Assembly: GCA_001661515.1 (NCBI GenBank)
Contig: LUVW01000030.1
Span: forward strand, 1-64,000
Source: Capniomyces stellatus
Lineage: Eukaryota; Kickxellomycota; Harpellomycetes; Harpellales; Legeriomycetaceae
Direction of reading: 5' to 3'
DNA length: 64,000 bases
Numbering within the stretch: position 1 is the first letter of the stretch; each line of letters opens with the position of its first letter. The notes under the pieces are model-generated. The model ran no database searches. It was given only the letters and a program-made list of their open reading frames with translations, and had not been told where the DNA came from. Shown here piece after piece: positions 47,784 through 58,922 of this stretch. The translations under genes and the position numbers were made by a program.

Positions 47784-48767
47784 GACTCTCTTACTCTTTA
47801 TGGCCCAAAAGTGTCGAATAAGTGTAATTTCAAAACTGCTTTAATTTAAATTGTAATTTAGATGTGACACCCACGATTCTCAGTGTGTGTGTACTTGTAG
47901 ATAATTGATATGTTTAGCGTGTTTGTTTTAAAATGAACTACTGATTACCAAGTAATATTTCTTCTTTAACCCCGAATCAATGCCCATCGGGTACGGACGA
48001 CCTAATTGATAGAAGGTGTGCTGACTGATAGAGACTATTGTTTTCTAAGATATTGATCTCGCATATTCCGGCCAGCTATTATTGTTTGCGCTTTAATAGG
48101 CAAATATAAGGCTTTTTTTCCTTTAATGAATCGTACCGTAAATTGTTTTTTTGACCTTAACTATTTTTTCTTAAAAAAAAAGGTGTAGCCTAATTTATTC
48201 TCTAATTATCCGGTGTCATTTTTCAAAATAGCGAGTATTCTTCATTGAGTAAACAGTTTTGTCTCGTTGAGTTTACGCAGTAGTTTGTCGAGATCTGCTT
48301 TATTTGAAACAGCCCGATTTTTTTATTAGCAATACTGTGTATAGATCAAGTGTACTTTACTGTGTATTTCAATACCCGCCGTATATACACTTATAAAAAT
48401 ACCATATGTGTTAACGTTGATTCTGGCAACATTACTACCATCCCCACCATCAAAGTTTGAAAACCGCATTGCTATATCCATCACATCCGCTCATAAATGA
48501 TCGCATAATGTATTGAACCTATACAAGAGCTGGGCAGCTTAGCACCAGTGTCCGGTTTGAATTATGTTTGGCAGCTTGATATACCCTGTTTTGTAGTAAA
48601 AGTGAAAAGTCGCTAAAGCAGAATAAAATAAAATAAAACAGTTAATATCATTTTAAGTTAAAGTCTGTTAGTTTGGCTTTGTATATCACTAGAACAACGT
48701 CCATGAAACTGGAATATATTGGATATCTATACTTTAATAAAGTGGTAATATGTTCTACACTTGGCAG
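47784..48767. other. Intergenic with repeat-family fragment
   Basis: Contains the short dispersed-repeat fragment at 47975-48033. On the minus strand, 48482-48330 has an open block including FSNFDGGDGSN that I cannot place in a gene. Confidence 0.45.
47975..48033 (+). repeat. Dispersed repeat family, copy 5 (about 60-bp fragment)
   Basis: Matches left-arm positions about 627-687 (AATGCCCATCGGGTACGGAC and onward). The shared frame is preserved, NQCPSGTDDLIDRRCAD, and ends with TGA at the same codon as copies 1 (TAA) and 3 (TAG). Flanks show no further similarity. Confidence 0.85.
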
Positions 48768-49157
48768 ATTTTAATTACGTCTTTAATTTGGCTTTAAAGT
48801 CTATTTTGGGTGGTTATTTGGACGAGTCAATATTCAACTGGAATAACCCGATTCGGTTTATCGAACTCAGCTTTTTTTTCAAAACCAAATTGACAATATT
48901 CTATAAAAATGACTATTTTTTGTTTTTGTACAAATGATAGTAGTCTGAGAAACCCAAGTAACAATGTCTCGCAAAACATTTCCCAAGAACTAATACAACA
49001 TATGCTAAAGAAAGAAATAAAAGACATAATTATCGATTTGGTGGTTTCTTTTAGACACAAACCAGTTCGGGATATTGACAGTATAATACTATTTGTAGAT
49101 AACCACTGGTGATATTTCATGGTGAATCATCAAGCCAAAGTAGACAAAAATTATGAG
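48768..49157 (+). pseudogene. Possible decayed coding region, weakly Ulp1/C48-like
   Basis: Two protein-like blocks lie in different frames. The first, about 48768-48934, reads FNYVFNLALKSILGGYLDES, then NPIRFIELSFFFKTKLTIFY, and ends at TGA TAG. The second, 48909-49109, includes IKDIIIDLVVSF and DIDSIILFVDNHW, followed at once by TGA and then YFMVNHQAKV in the same frame. The DNHW ending resembles the histidine box of Ulp1-type SUMO proteases, and FFFKTKLT loosely resembles their FFYTKL motif. No complete catalytic triad is visible. It could also be a multi-exon gene I failed to splice. Confidence 0.25.
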
Positions 49158-52100
49158 TAAGTTTTTTCTTTGTTGCAATCTATTTTGGGCAAAAACTATA
49201 ATTTTAGAAATTGATCACAAACCAAATTAGTAAAACAAAGTAAGACTATTTCAATAAATAAAAAGACAAAGTAAGACTATTCTAGTGCTTGGAAATACAT
49301 GGCGATTACCTCCTAATACCTTGTTTTATCACTAAACATATGCTATAGCTTTACCTTTTTGGATTTGGCTAAACGGTGTTAGGCGAGTTGTATTGAGCAC
49401 GTTGCATTAAAAAGCAGCATGCTGCTCAAATAGCTTGTAAATATAATTTCTTCAGAAGCATAAAGTCAATAATGGTGGAGATGAGCTTTTTATTAAACAA
49501 ACAAAGGGCTGTATTTTTGTCTGCATCAACATCGCTTGATTTCTTGACCAACGCGGGAAATTTGCCTTATAAACGTACAAAGACCTATGTAAAACATAGT
49601 CTGGTATAAACATTTTCGATGGCGTCATGGGTCAGTGTTTGGCTATGACGTATTTTGCTACTGAGCTGTGGTGTCACTTTTATTTTATTTATTTGAATAC
49701 TGAAGTTATTATAGAGTAAACATTGGTGAGCTTTCTAGAAAAATTTTGGTGCAAGTATTACACTTGTTTTGAGTTGGTTGAACGTTCCATTCGCCTTACT
49801 ATATACTTTGATTTGTTATGCTATTTACTTGATACTGTTTTATTTTTGCCTTTATTTTAGAATTTAGACTCTGTTTTGGTAACTAGTGTTTATAGACCAG
49901 TATCACCACTGTTTTTCTCCCACCTTTTACTATAAAATTATGCTAGTCTATCTAAAAACCCAAATGGGTGAATATTATAGTCAAAATATAAGCTTTCTTG
50001 TGCAAATGTTTGTGCAAAACTGAGTAATGCTGTATCTATTTGCCACGTCTACCAATACCCAGTGTTTTGTAGATGCTGTTTAGAGTTCAGGATTTCATCT
50101 GTTTTTTTATTTGAACAGGTTCATTTGGTTTTGACTTTTCAGTCCTGCATTTAAGCTTACCGCTTGGTATGCACTTATTTTTCCATCTCGGGGTGTATTT
50201 ATAGTGGTGGGATAACCATTGCTTGTAGTCCCATAGTCGATTCGCACAAATACATCTCTGCTAGTTTATATAGTCAATACCAACACCGACCCTTCTTATT
50301 GTTAAAAATAACATTCTTTCAGCCGCTCTTTGGCATATGGCCAATACACTGCTGTCAATTCAAAGTTAAAAACATCAAGGTACTATTCCACGATCATAGC
50401 TAGATAACAAGTATAAAATTTATTTGAAAAACCACATTGGGTAAAAAAATAAACTATATTTGGTGAGTTTACGGATTGTTAAACAAGTTAAACAAATGTA
50501 CGCCAAAGTATTGTTGCTTTATGTAATGCTGGGCTAGACCAAACTATTAGTCTTACCAACGTTATACACAACGCTTTATTACAAGCTTACCTGTCATCGG
50601 CAATAAATATTCCTAAATTTGACATCCAATAAAATAAAGAAACGAATTGAAGGTTGGGTGACCTGTTGTAGTATCATTTTCTGTTTTTATTTGATCCAGA
50701 GTTTACTCGTCTCCTTTTTTTTTTCCTACAGTGATTTGCAATTTTATAAATCAGCTGAACTGTGTAATGCCAAATTTTAACTCTGGGTAATGGAAATCAA
50801 CAACAAGTGTTTAGTCACCTAAGTCTAGCCCTATATCATTCAAAAATGCCGTAAAGAATGTTGAAAAATAAAACAAAATAAATGTATATATCCCGAGTAG
50901 AATAAATGACGTCTATTTAAACCCGCTTACCTGCAAGTACCTGCAAGTACCTTGGTCCTTTGTTTTATTTCTGTTTTGGTCATAACTACTAGTACTAATG
51001 GGATTTATTATGACTAATATTGGGCTTATTTCTCTATCCAAGAAAGTAAAGCAACATGCTATAATAAAAAAAGTAAAAATGAAATATAACCCAATGGTTA
51101 AGCGAATAGGTATAACATGCAATTTTTGTTAGTGCAAATTTAAAAATGAGTCTATACTGAATGCAATCATTTATACTGAGGTGTTTTGCTTATATCAATG
51201 CTTGGTGCATCAACACAGTTGACTCGCGGCTATAGCTGGGTGTGCTGTGATAAGCTGAATCAGATGACTATAGTATGTAAGAATTTGTTCAGTAAGGTTT
51301 GGTGCGCTATCATATCCTGGTTTACGCTGCATTATATTATACTATTTTTTTTCAAGCAATTTGATCTAGGAAGCCATAGTTGAGGCGACCACGACTATAT
51401 ACACATACTGCTAAAGTAAAGAGCGGGCATGAAGGAATAACTTGCTTTAGTCGTATATAAGGACGCAGCAGTATTATGTACTTACAAAACCAATAATCGA
51501 TATATGCCAGTTTCAGTGGAACTGGATTGTCTCCAATCATAACCATACAGCATTTTGAAATTTTTGTTTGAAATAATTGAGATCACCAGAGATTAATTAA
51601 AAACATTAGTTGAATTAATTGCAAGCAATTAGTAAATGTGTTTTGTCAGTAAAGAATTTTTACTGAGAATTTTGTGAATTGTTTCAAAGTTTTATAGCTC
51701 ATGTAGCTGGTAAAGGTAGCAAATGATTTCAGGGCAAAGCAATGGTCTCCAGAATACTCTGGATTCAAAAAAGCGATTCAGTTGTTTTTGTAAAAAGTCA
51801 TAGATTTGAAGTAATAAACAAAACAAACATGCTCTTGATACAAGTATCAAGGAGGCCCACTATGATCTGTTTGGTTCTGGTATAAGTTGAAGAAGCTACC
51901 AAGAATCATGTATTTATTGTTAAAAAGTGTGTTTAGTATATTAGATTCCATGGACCGAGTAGTAAGGCTATGTCACTATTTAGCTCAGTTATTAGCGTGC
52001 ATTTATTTATTCTCGATATAAACAAAAAAAAAGCTCAGCATTTCAATAAATAAAAAAAGTCAGCACTTTTACAGTGGTTTTGTGAGTGTACAATGTCTAT

Positions 52101-53010
52101 GTATAACTGTTTGGTGCTTGGTGATTGTTGGCATTGGTGGTAGATGTCATTTAGTTTGGATCTTTTGCCTTTTTTTTTTTACAGATAAAATAAACTTTTA
52201 GTGTTATTCATGTGATTTAAATACACGTCTTTTAAGAGTGATTAGTCAGTTGCAACAAGATGTCCAAGGATTTTACTAGTGAAACAATTCGGATCTCGCC
52301 CTTTACCTTGATTTGGCTGAATTTCAGAAATAATTATAATTCATGAAATTCCCTCTAGCAGCATATGAGTGATAAGGTGTTTATTATATTATTCATCAAG
52401 TTTAATCTCTTGGTGGGTATATACGTGGTTAAGCCAATATGTTTAAGGAGACTTGGGCTTTGCTTGGAAGCATTTATTTATACAAAAAACAGAAGATTGT
52501 TTAAACTAAAACATTGGATAGAAAAAGAAAATTGAACAAAAGAAGGAATTCAAGAATCATAAGGTGTACATAGTCTTATCCAAAGCCGGGGTCCAAATCC
52601 AGGATTCAAGGTAAAAAAGGACTGAACCTTTCTTTCCTACTTTTATGTTTATTTTACTTTGCCTTAATAAAAGTGTAGCTATTTGCTTTATAAAGCGCTA
52701 TTCTAAAGACCTAAAACGGGCCAAACGTGGAACATTCGTTTCAATAAAAATAAAAATAAAAACGTGGAACGTTTGTATACTACTAACAAGTAATTCCCGA
52801 ATTACCATTAATTTGTATTTATTTATGGCATTCGTATATAAAATAGCCCTGTGAGACCGAAATTCGATTGAATATTTACTCGCAGCATTTTTTGCTATTT
52901 TATTATTTGGCAGGACTTGCAACACCTCTATGTGTATAGCAAGTATTTAGGGCAATAATTTTATCCTTGGCCTTTATGCCTATATGTTATCCACTCACAA
53001 TTGCCATGAT
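49158..53010. other. AT-rich stretch with no supported gene
   Basis: Frames are all under 80 codons and without recognisable motifs. A small tandem duplication CTTACCTGCAAGTACCTGCA is at about 50928-50950. Confidence 0.45.
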
Positions 53011-53457
53011 TTAATTATTATTCACGAGAAAACGATACGTGTAGTTTGATTCACTCTGTTTTTGATTCAGCGATTGAATCAGCTTTTGGATCATTTTTAC
53101 CAAGGATATCAGCAGATCAGAGACAAGCAATTCTGAAAGAGTGAAAAGGCAACTTGATTATTGTTTGTTTTTGCTTGTGACCAATAGGTACAATCACCCA
53201 TTGCACTAAAACCACTTACCACTCACAAATTCCTTTTGGTGGCGAGATAAGTTCACTTTTGTAGATGGGGATAGTCGTATATTTTCTTCCAATTTTCTGT
53301 TTAATAATAGCCTTACTTTTAATGATTTTTGGTGATTCTTTGTGATTTTTTTAATGATTTTTTTTTTTACCGATTTTAGTTGAAACTTTTTAAATGCAGA
53401 GATATTGAATTCAATTACAGCCTTGTTTTTACAAAGCAAATGGCATTTGCAACTCAA
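53011..53457 (-). CDS. Hypothetical protein, two 3' exons (5' part missing)
   Basis: A 117-nt or longer exon ending at 53220 (SPSTKVNLSRHQKEFVS) is followed by a GTAAGT donor, an 87-nt intron (CTTTCAG acceptor) and a terminal exon 53132-53011 (ELLVSDLLISLVKMIQKLIQ onward, ending FLVNNN). The join is in frame and the result is Lys-rich then helical. The frame has no ATG, only a TTG near 53457, so the start must be in an upstream exon. The 8-bp satellite at 53531-53908 would then lie in an intron. A 54.8-kb minus-strand frame (MIKSKSKKIEPNTFSV) is one candidate first exon. Family not recognised. Confidence 0.4.
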
Positions 53458-53530
53458 ACGAAAGGGATTTTTGTTTATGCCGTTTCAACTTGTTTTAGTT
53501 AACTTAAACTTGATTTAATGGACTTGTAAA

Positions 53531-53908
53531 CTTATGAACTTATGAACTTATGAACTTATGAACTTATGAACTTATGAACTTATGAACTTATGAACTTATG
53601 AACTTATGAACTTATGAACTTATGAACTTATGAACTTATGAACTTATGAACTTATGAACTTATGAACTTATGAACTTATGAACTTATGAACTTATGAACT
53701 TATGAACTTATGAACTTATGAACTTATGAACTTATGAACTTATGAACTTATGAACTTATGAACTTATGAACTTATGAACTTATGAACTTATGAACTTATG
53801 AACTTATGAACTTATGAACTTATGAACTTATGAACTTATGAACTTATGAACTTATGAACTTATGAACTTATGAACTTATGAACTTATGAACTTATGAACT
53901 TATGAACT
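53531..53908 (+). repeat. 8-bp satellite (TATGAACT)n, about 47 copies
   Basis: 378 bp of essentially perfect TATGAACT tandem repeat. The near absence of variation indicates recent expansion, unlike the degenerate arrays at 9-20 kb. Confidence 0.98.
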
Positions 53909-55373
53909 TTTATGGATTTTTGGGTTGAGTTTGGATTTTGGGCTTGCCCTCTGCTTGTTTTTTGCTTTTATTATTATAACACTATTACTATTGTTTGGTG
54001 ATGCATTACTTAAAAACAAATGCAGTGCATCTTGAAAGGAATGTTTGGTTGGGGGGAGGGCATGCCTCTTGTTGATTGTTTGTAGCGAATAGCAATTAAC
54101 AAGCCAAGAGTAAAGAACACAAGCTAGTTAAATAAAAAAAAGAATACAAACCAAGTCTGGTTATTTTTTGCGGGTGTGAGAAGGAGGGGAGGGAGGGGAA
54201 GGGGTTTGGGGGAAATGGGTGATTATATAATTTATAAAGCAACTCGTAGCTATATTCAGGTGATTTACATTAAAACCAAGTAACCAATAGTCACAAGGAT
54301 ACCAACTTGAATTTGTTAAGATTGTTTATAATGTGGTTATTAATATAAAAATCATGATGACTGTAAATAAATGCTAAATAGGTCAGCTTCAATTTAAAAC
54401 CGCCATTTTATTTGACCACAATGCGGGTGAATAACTAGTATTTTATAATAGGCAAAAAGGAAAAGTGTCATAAGCAAAAGACAAGCTTTTCGCCCACATG
54501 CTTGCTGTAAATGCGTATAGCTTAGCTGTTTTTATACTTCACACAATAGTGTTGACGCCACATTCATAATGGTATAATGTCTAGTGAAAGTTTCTGATGG
54601 GAGCTAAAAGGCAGTAAGTCTATCACATTACTAATCGTCTGAAAAAAATAGAATCGAAATAAAAGAACAAGGGGGATAAAGTTTGGTGGAGGTGGAAGGA
54701 AAAAAAAGAGCTAAACATGTCATGTTTAATGCTGATGATTCTACTGATGTGTTAATTTGGATCCCTTTGTGCTTGATGCTGTCATTCACCGAAAATGTGT
54801 TTGGTTCTATTTTTTTACTTTTTGATTTGATCATTACAAGGTAGGTTCGCTAAAGTGTTTATGAAAGATATTCGATTTATAATTTTCAATATTCGATTCC
54901 CAATTTGGGTAAAATAAATAGATAACAATCAGAGAATCTTTGATCTTTAAGCAATTAATTGCATTTTATATAACCAGAGCTTTAAATCCGATTCACAGAA
55001 TTATTTAGCTTGCTTTTTATTTTTACTACCTTTTTATTTGTATTTTTTTAAAAAAGAATCAATCCAATCTAAAATAAAATAAAATAAATTTCAATGCAAT
55101 GCAATGCAGCAAGACAAAATAAACATATAAATACAAATACAAATATCAAAAGTCTGCCTTTCCTCGCTTTAGTGTTTTTAGAATCTTTGTATTTTAACTT
55201 TAAAAATAAGTTATCTCAAAAACCTCACCCAAGCAAATAACACCAGCTTTGCTGATATAACATTGATAACTTCATCAAGACCAATAGCTACAGAATTTTT
55301 TACTCGCAATAAAAAAACAATAGCTAACAACTATTAACTATTACAATTTTTTTAAAAAAAAACTATATAAATA
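53909..55373. other. Intergenic upstream of the GATA gene
   Basis: Contains a G-rich tract (54181-54215), an unusual feature in this AT-rich sequence, and a 67-codon minus-strand frame at 54834-54631 that may be an exon. The GATA promoter lies at the right end. Confidence 0.5.
54181..54215 (+). other. G-quadruplex-like G-rich tract
   Basis: Five or more runs of three to five G separated by one to four bases: GGAGGGGAGGGAGGGGAAGG then GGTTTGGGGGAAATGGG. This satisfies the usual G3+N1-7 consensus. Confidence 0.8.
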
Positions 55374-56549
55374 ATGGAGGCTTTCCCACAATACCAATCA
55401 AAGATCAAAAGAAAGGGCGTTCCTGTCCGCTCACCTTGTAGGGATGACCTAATGGAGATCCCGGGCGTTGTTTTTAGCTTCCCTAGCTTAATCAGTGCCG
55501 TCAGAGACACAATACCCAAAATGTATAACACAGACGTTGAGATAACCAAAATGTATTTCAAGAAGGGTATATTTGAAGACAGCAGCCCAGTTTCAACTGA
55601 TAGACTCACTGATGGGTCGAATACGTTTGATATAAACAAAGCTAGACACTTCAGTGTAAGCCATATAGACTTTGGCGACTTTAATACAGGTACCAAGCAC
55701 ACAAAATCCGCATTGAAAAAGGGCAAGAGCAGATTATCAAATTTAAACACACGTTTGGATAAAGACAAGCTAAGCAGCGTACAGGGGAACGTTCTTCTTG
55801 ATAGAAAGCCAAAAAAGGCAAAGAAGAAGTATGATTTCAACAAAAGCGCAAGTAGCCCTGTGAGAAACGAAATGGTTTATTCAAGCAATGATGAGATGCT
55901 GTATAATAGAAAAAGATCATATGACTCAAGCACTCGCTTCATGAGCTTTAGTGAAGAGCTGCCATTCAATCACCAGAGCGCGGGCCTAAATATTGATGTT
56001 GTCAATTCTTCGCCAATAAACATAACCGTTGACGATTTCCCTGACAGTGTATCAACTGGCATGACCCGGCTAGATGCTTTTACACCAAAACATGATCTTA
56101 ACTGTGGCGATTATAATCAACTGCGCCCGAGTGAAGAGGGAGTACCAGAGTATAGTGCCGATATCCACAACGACTTAAGATACATAACCAGTTGCTCCGA
56201 CCACCCAAGTGCTGATGAAGCCAGCCTAAAGTTGCTAGCAAGCAAAAGGGACACCATCGTTAGCCACAAAAACGTCCCAGCTGCAAATAAATACAAAAAG
56301 AAGGCAAAGGGTCCCAAAAAGCCTTCTTCGTCCCAAAGGGTCTGCGCATCATGTAAAGTAAACAGCACACCATGCTGGCGACCAGGATGGAACAGCTTAA
56401 TGTCTCTTTGCAACTCGTGTGGACTTAGATACAAAAAGGGGAAGGTGTTTTGTAAGAGCTGCTCATACGTTCCAATGAAAACAGAGATTGTGGCAGGTAG
56501 TGTAATAGTATGCAAAAACTGCAAGGACATGATTAGCACCTCTAGCTAA
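55374..56549 (+). CDS. GATA-type zinc-finger protein
   Basis: Single exon, 391 aa. The GATA finger is C-terminal: CASC at 324-327, CNSC at 346-349, with an 18-residue loop containing TPCWRPGW (compare the usual TPLWRRGP). It is followed by RYKKGKVFCKSC and, after 16 residues, VCKNC (C360, C363, C380, C383), a second possible zinc knuckle right before the end. Upstream residues are Ser/Asp/Lys-rich without a recognised domain, with a basic KKAKKKYDF segment near 145-150 and KYKKKAKGPKK just before the finger, possible nuclear signals. Probably a DNA-binding transcription factor. The extra cysteine within the loop (TPCWRPG) is unusual. Confidence 0.9.
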   Translation: MEAFPQYQSKIKRKGVPVRSPCRDDLMEIPGVVFSFPSLISAVRDTIPKMYNTDVEITKMYFKKGIFEDSSPVSTDRLTDGSNTFDINKARHFSVSHIDFGDFNTGTKHTKSALKKGKSRLSNLNTRLDKDKLSSVQGNVLLDRKPKKAKKKYDFNKSASSPVRNEMVYSSNDEMLYNRKRSYDSSTRFMSFSEELPFNHQSAGLNIDVVNSSPINITVDDFPDSVSTGMTRLDAFTPKHDLNCGDYNQLRPSEEGVPEYSADIHNDLRYITSCSDHPSADEASLKLLASKRDTIVSHKNVPAANKYKKKAKGPKKPSSSQRVCASCKVNSTPCWRPGWNSLMSLCNSCGLRYKKGKVFCKSCSYVPMKTEIVAGSVIVCKNCKDMISTSS

Positions 56550-58649
56550 TTCAGATCCATTTTGCCTTTGTATTATGATTTTTGTATAGTCATACTTGAC
56601 TAATGTACCATCTTTTTCTTTTTAAAATCACATTATACACTTATAGATTGTTTAGCACAGTATTGTATTTATAACACCAATAAATCTTTTAAAATCACTT
56701 GACATCAACTTTTTCTTTTTCTTTTGATCCATTCACATTACTTTTTCACGGTTTCATTATTGCTTTATTCGTTTCTTTCATACAGAACGGTGTTTGTTTC
56801 ATAATTGCTACAGGAGACTGGCCATTGATTTAATTACACATCCAAGTCTTTGCTTGTTTACTTCAAAGCACAACTAGGGTTTTGTTGTATTTTAGCCATA
56901 CTAATTCAAAGAGAACTTTTTTTTTTCCTGATCTTACTTACTTTTGTTTAACGTAATTGGTTTTTATGGATTTGAAATTAAATTGATATTTCTGCTCGAT
57001 CTATTTTTATGTTATGTTGTTTTATTGTATTTTTTCCGTTTTCTCCTTTGTATTTATTTGCCTTACCTCAATAATGTAACTCTCAAATCAACATGATTGC
57101 TTTGATGCCCATCTTTGACTTTCATTGTGAAATGTTGTATTTATTCTATTTTGGTACACATTTACTAATAATACAGCAAACTGCTGATTTATAAAAACAG
57201 CGTAAATGAATCAAATTTTATTAAATGGTTTCCATTATAAATATTCAAAGAATTAAATCTACTTGTTATAGGCAAATCAAGTCCCACCAAAATAGGTTCT
57301 GCCACTAATCAACCCACTATAAGCATTATTAATTAATTTAGCCAAGAGTGAATCAAGTAATGACGGTAGTGTTTGGGAAATCCTCAACTTTGCAATTATG
57401 TCACTCTAGTAGCCAATCTTGGCCATTAATATCGAAAACACAATACAAGTTCATATCAACAATTTAGTTTGGATTTCAAGTCTTTATTTTCATTTTTGTT
57501 CTCATTTTCGTTTTCGTTTTCGTTTCGTTTCATTTTCATTTTCATTTTTCGTTCTCGTTCTCGTTCTCGTTTTGTTTTGTCTTTGTATCTGTCTGTATCT
57601 GTCTGTATCTGTTTTGGATCAATACTATTGCCCACTTTCCATCTACTCTGTAAATAGTAACAGCCATCACTGAACAGTACACAACAACCACTGAACAGTA
57701 TACGGAAAGTACTAGGCGACATACAGCCAGAAATTAAGCCAGACGAACCATCAAATTAAACCAAGCCAATAACAGCTGACTAATTATGGGGAATATGTAT
57801 ATATACCTACACTAGCAACTTTACAGCTGCGTTTTATCACACAATTTTTATTTAAAAGCACTAAGCCGTTTGGAAATATACGCGGAAATTACCTTGATCA
57901 GCGTATCCTTGATTAATACTGACACTCCGGTGTATGACTCGACTTTCTTACTAATCATGCTTGCTTGTTTTGGGTTTTCTGTACACATGCTACTATCCCC
58001 GCCATTAAAATGCTGTATTATAGTATATGAAATAGTAACTTACACACTTACAACATAACCCAAAACTGAATTATTGCCTACCAGTGATGACAGTTGTAGT
58101 ATTGTAATTTTGATCTAAATTAATAATTAATTGTTTCACACAATTTAGGACGCAATTGAAATAAAAGTTATGTAAACCGTTTAAATCGAGTTTAATTATA
58201 AATTTCCCATACATACTAAGTTGGATTATTGGTTTTTTTTTCCAAAGAGACCACTTGCTTAAAAAGCCAAGGACTATTCAGACTTGGCCTAAATTTATTA
58301 CATTCAAGTGATTGGATACAGAAGGAATTTTAATCTTGGTGCAAATCAATCATGTTGATATTTATTGATTTATGGTAAAAACCTCTGACTTTGATCCAAA
58401 AAAATAAGTTGTTTTATACATATATATATTATTGTTGAAAATACAAGGGATACTTTGGGTAGTGAATTTTGGTGCTTTTCAAAATGGATTCCCTCGTGTA
58501 TAAAAACTTACCAACATGGACAATTACAGAGCGCCGAGCTGTACGCTTGTTATAGATGCCTTGGCTTTATTAAACCCGCCAAGGATTCCAACAGCTTCAA
58601 ATATTAGTTGAATGTCAGGCATCAAAGACACCATATATGTTGTAGATAT
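56550..58649. other. Intergenic with a T/C-rich microsatellite
   Basis: AT-rich. A microsatellite cluster lies at 57480-57612. On the minus strand, 58009-57893 has an exon-like block (FNGGDSSMCTENP to LIKDTLIK) bounded by AATACAG and GTAATT, which I could not place in a gene. Confidence 0.4.
57480..57612 (+). repeat. Compound microsatellite (TTTTCG)n-(TTTTCAT)n-(CTCGTT)n-(TCTGTATC)n
   Basis: Four adjacent short-period arrays that change unit stepwise. Apparent Phe/Ser-rich and Arg/Glu-rich frames over it are artefacts. Confidence 0.85.
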
Positions 58650-58922
58650 ATGGTAAAGCCTTCTAAAAACACGCCTACCCAAACTCAAACTCAAACTCAA
58701 ACTACTACCTATTTTCACTTTTTAGTGTATTTTTTTATTGTTGGTTTTTTGTTGGCCTTATTTTACTTTTTAAGGGTTGATTTACTAAAGAAAAGGCAAC
58801 AAAGGAGATGCCGGATTACACATTTTGGTAACGAAATATTAGTAAGAATGATCCGATTAAAAAAAATATCCCATTTCATATGGCAAGGAATGCTACATGT
58901 TTCAGTGTGTTGTGAATTATAA
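58650..58922 (+). CDS. Candidate small single-pass membrane protein
   Basis: 90 codons from ATG at 58650 (MVKPSKNTPTQTQTQ). A Thr-Gln hexamer run is followed by one strongly hydrophobic segment (YFHFLVYFFIVGFLLALFYF) and a basic tail (LLKKRQQRRCRI). No family is recognised, no splice sites were checked against expression, and the T-rich background makes hydrophobic frames common. Confidence 0.25.
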   Translation: MVKPSKNTPTQTQTQTQTTTYFHFLVYFFIVGFLLALFYFLRVDLLKKRQQRRCRITHFGNEILVRMIRLKKISHFIWQGMLHVSVCCEL

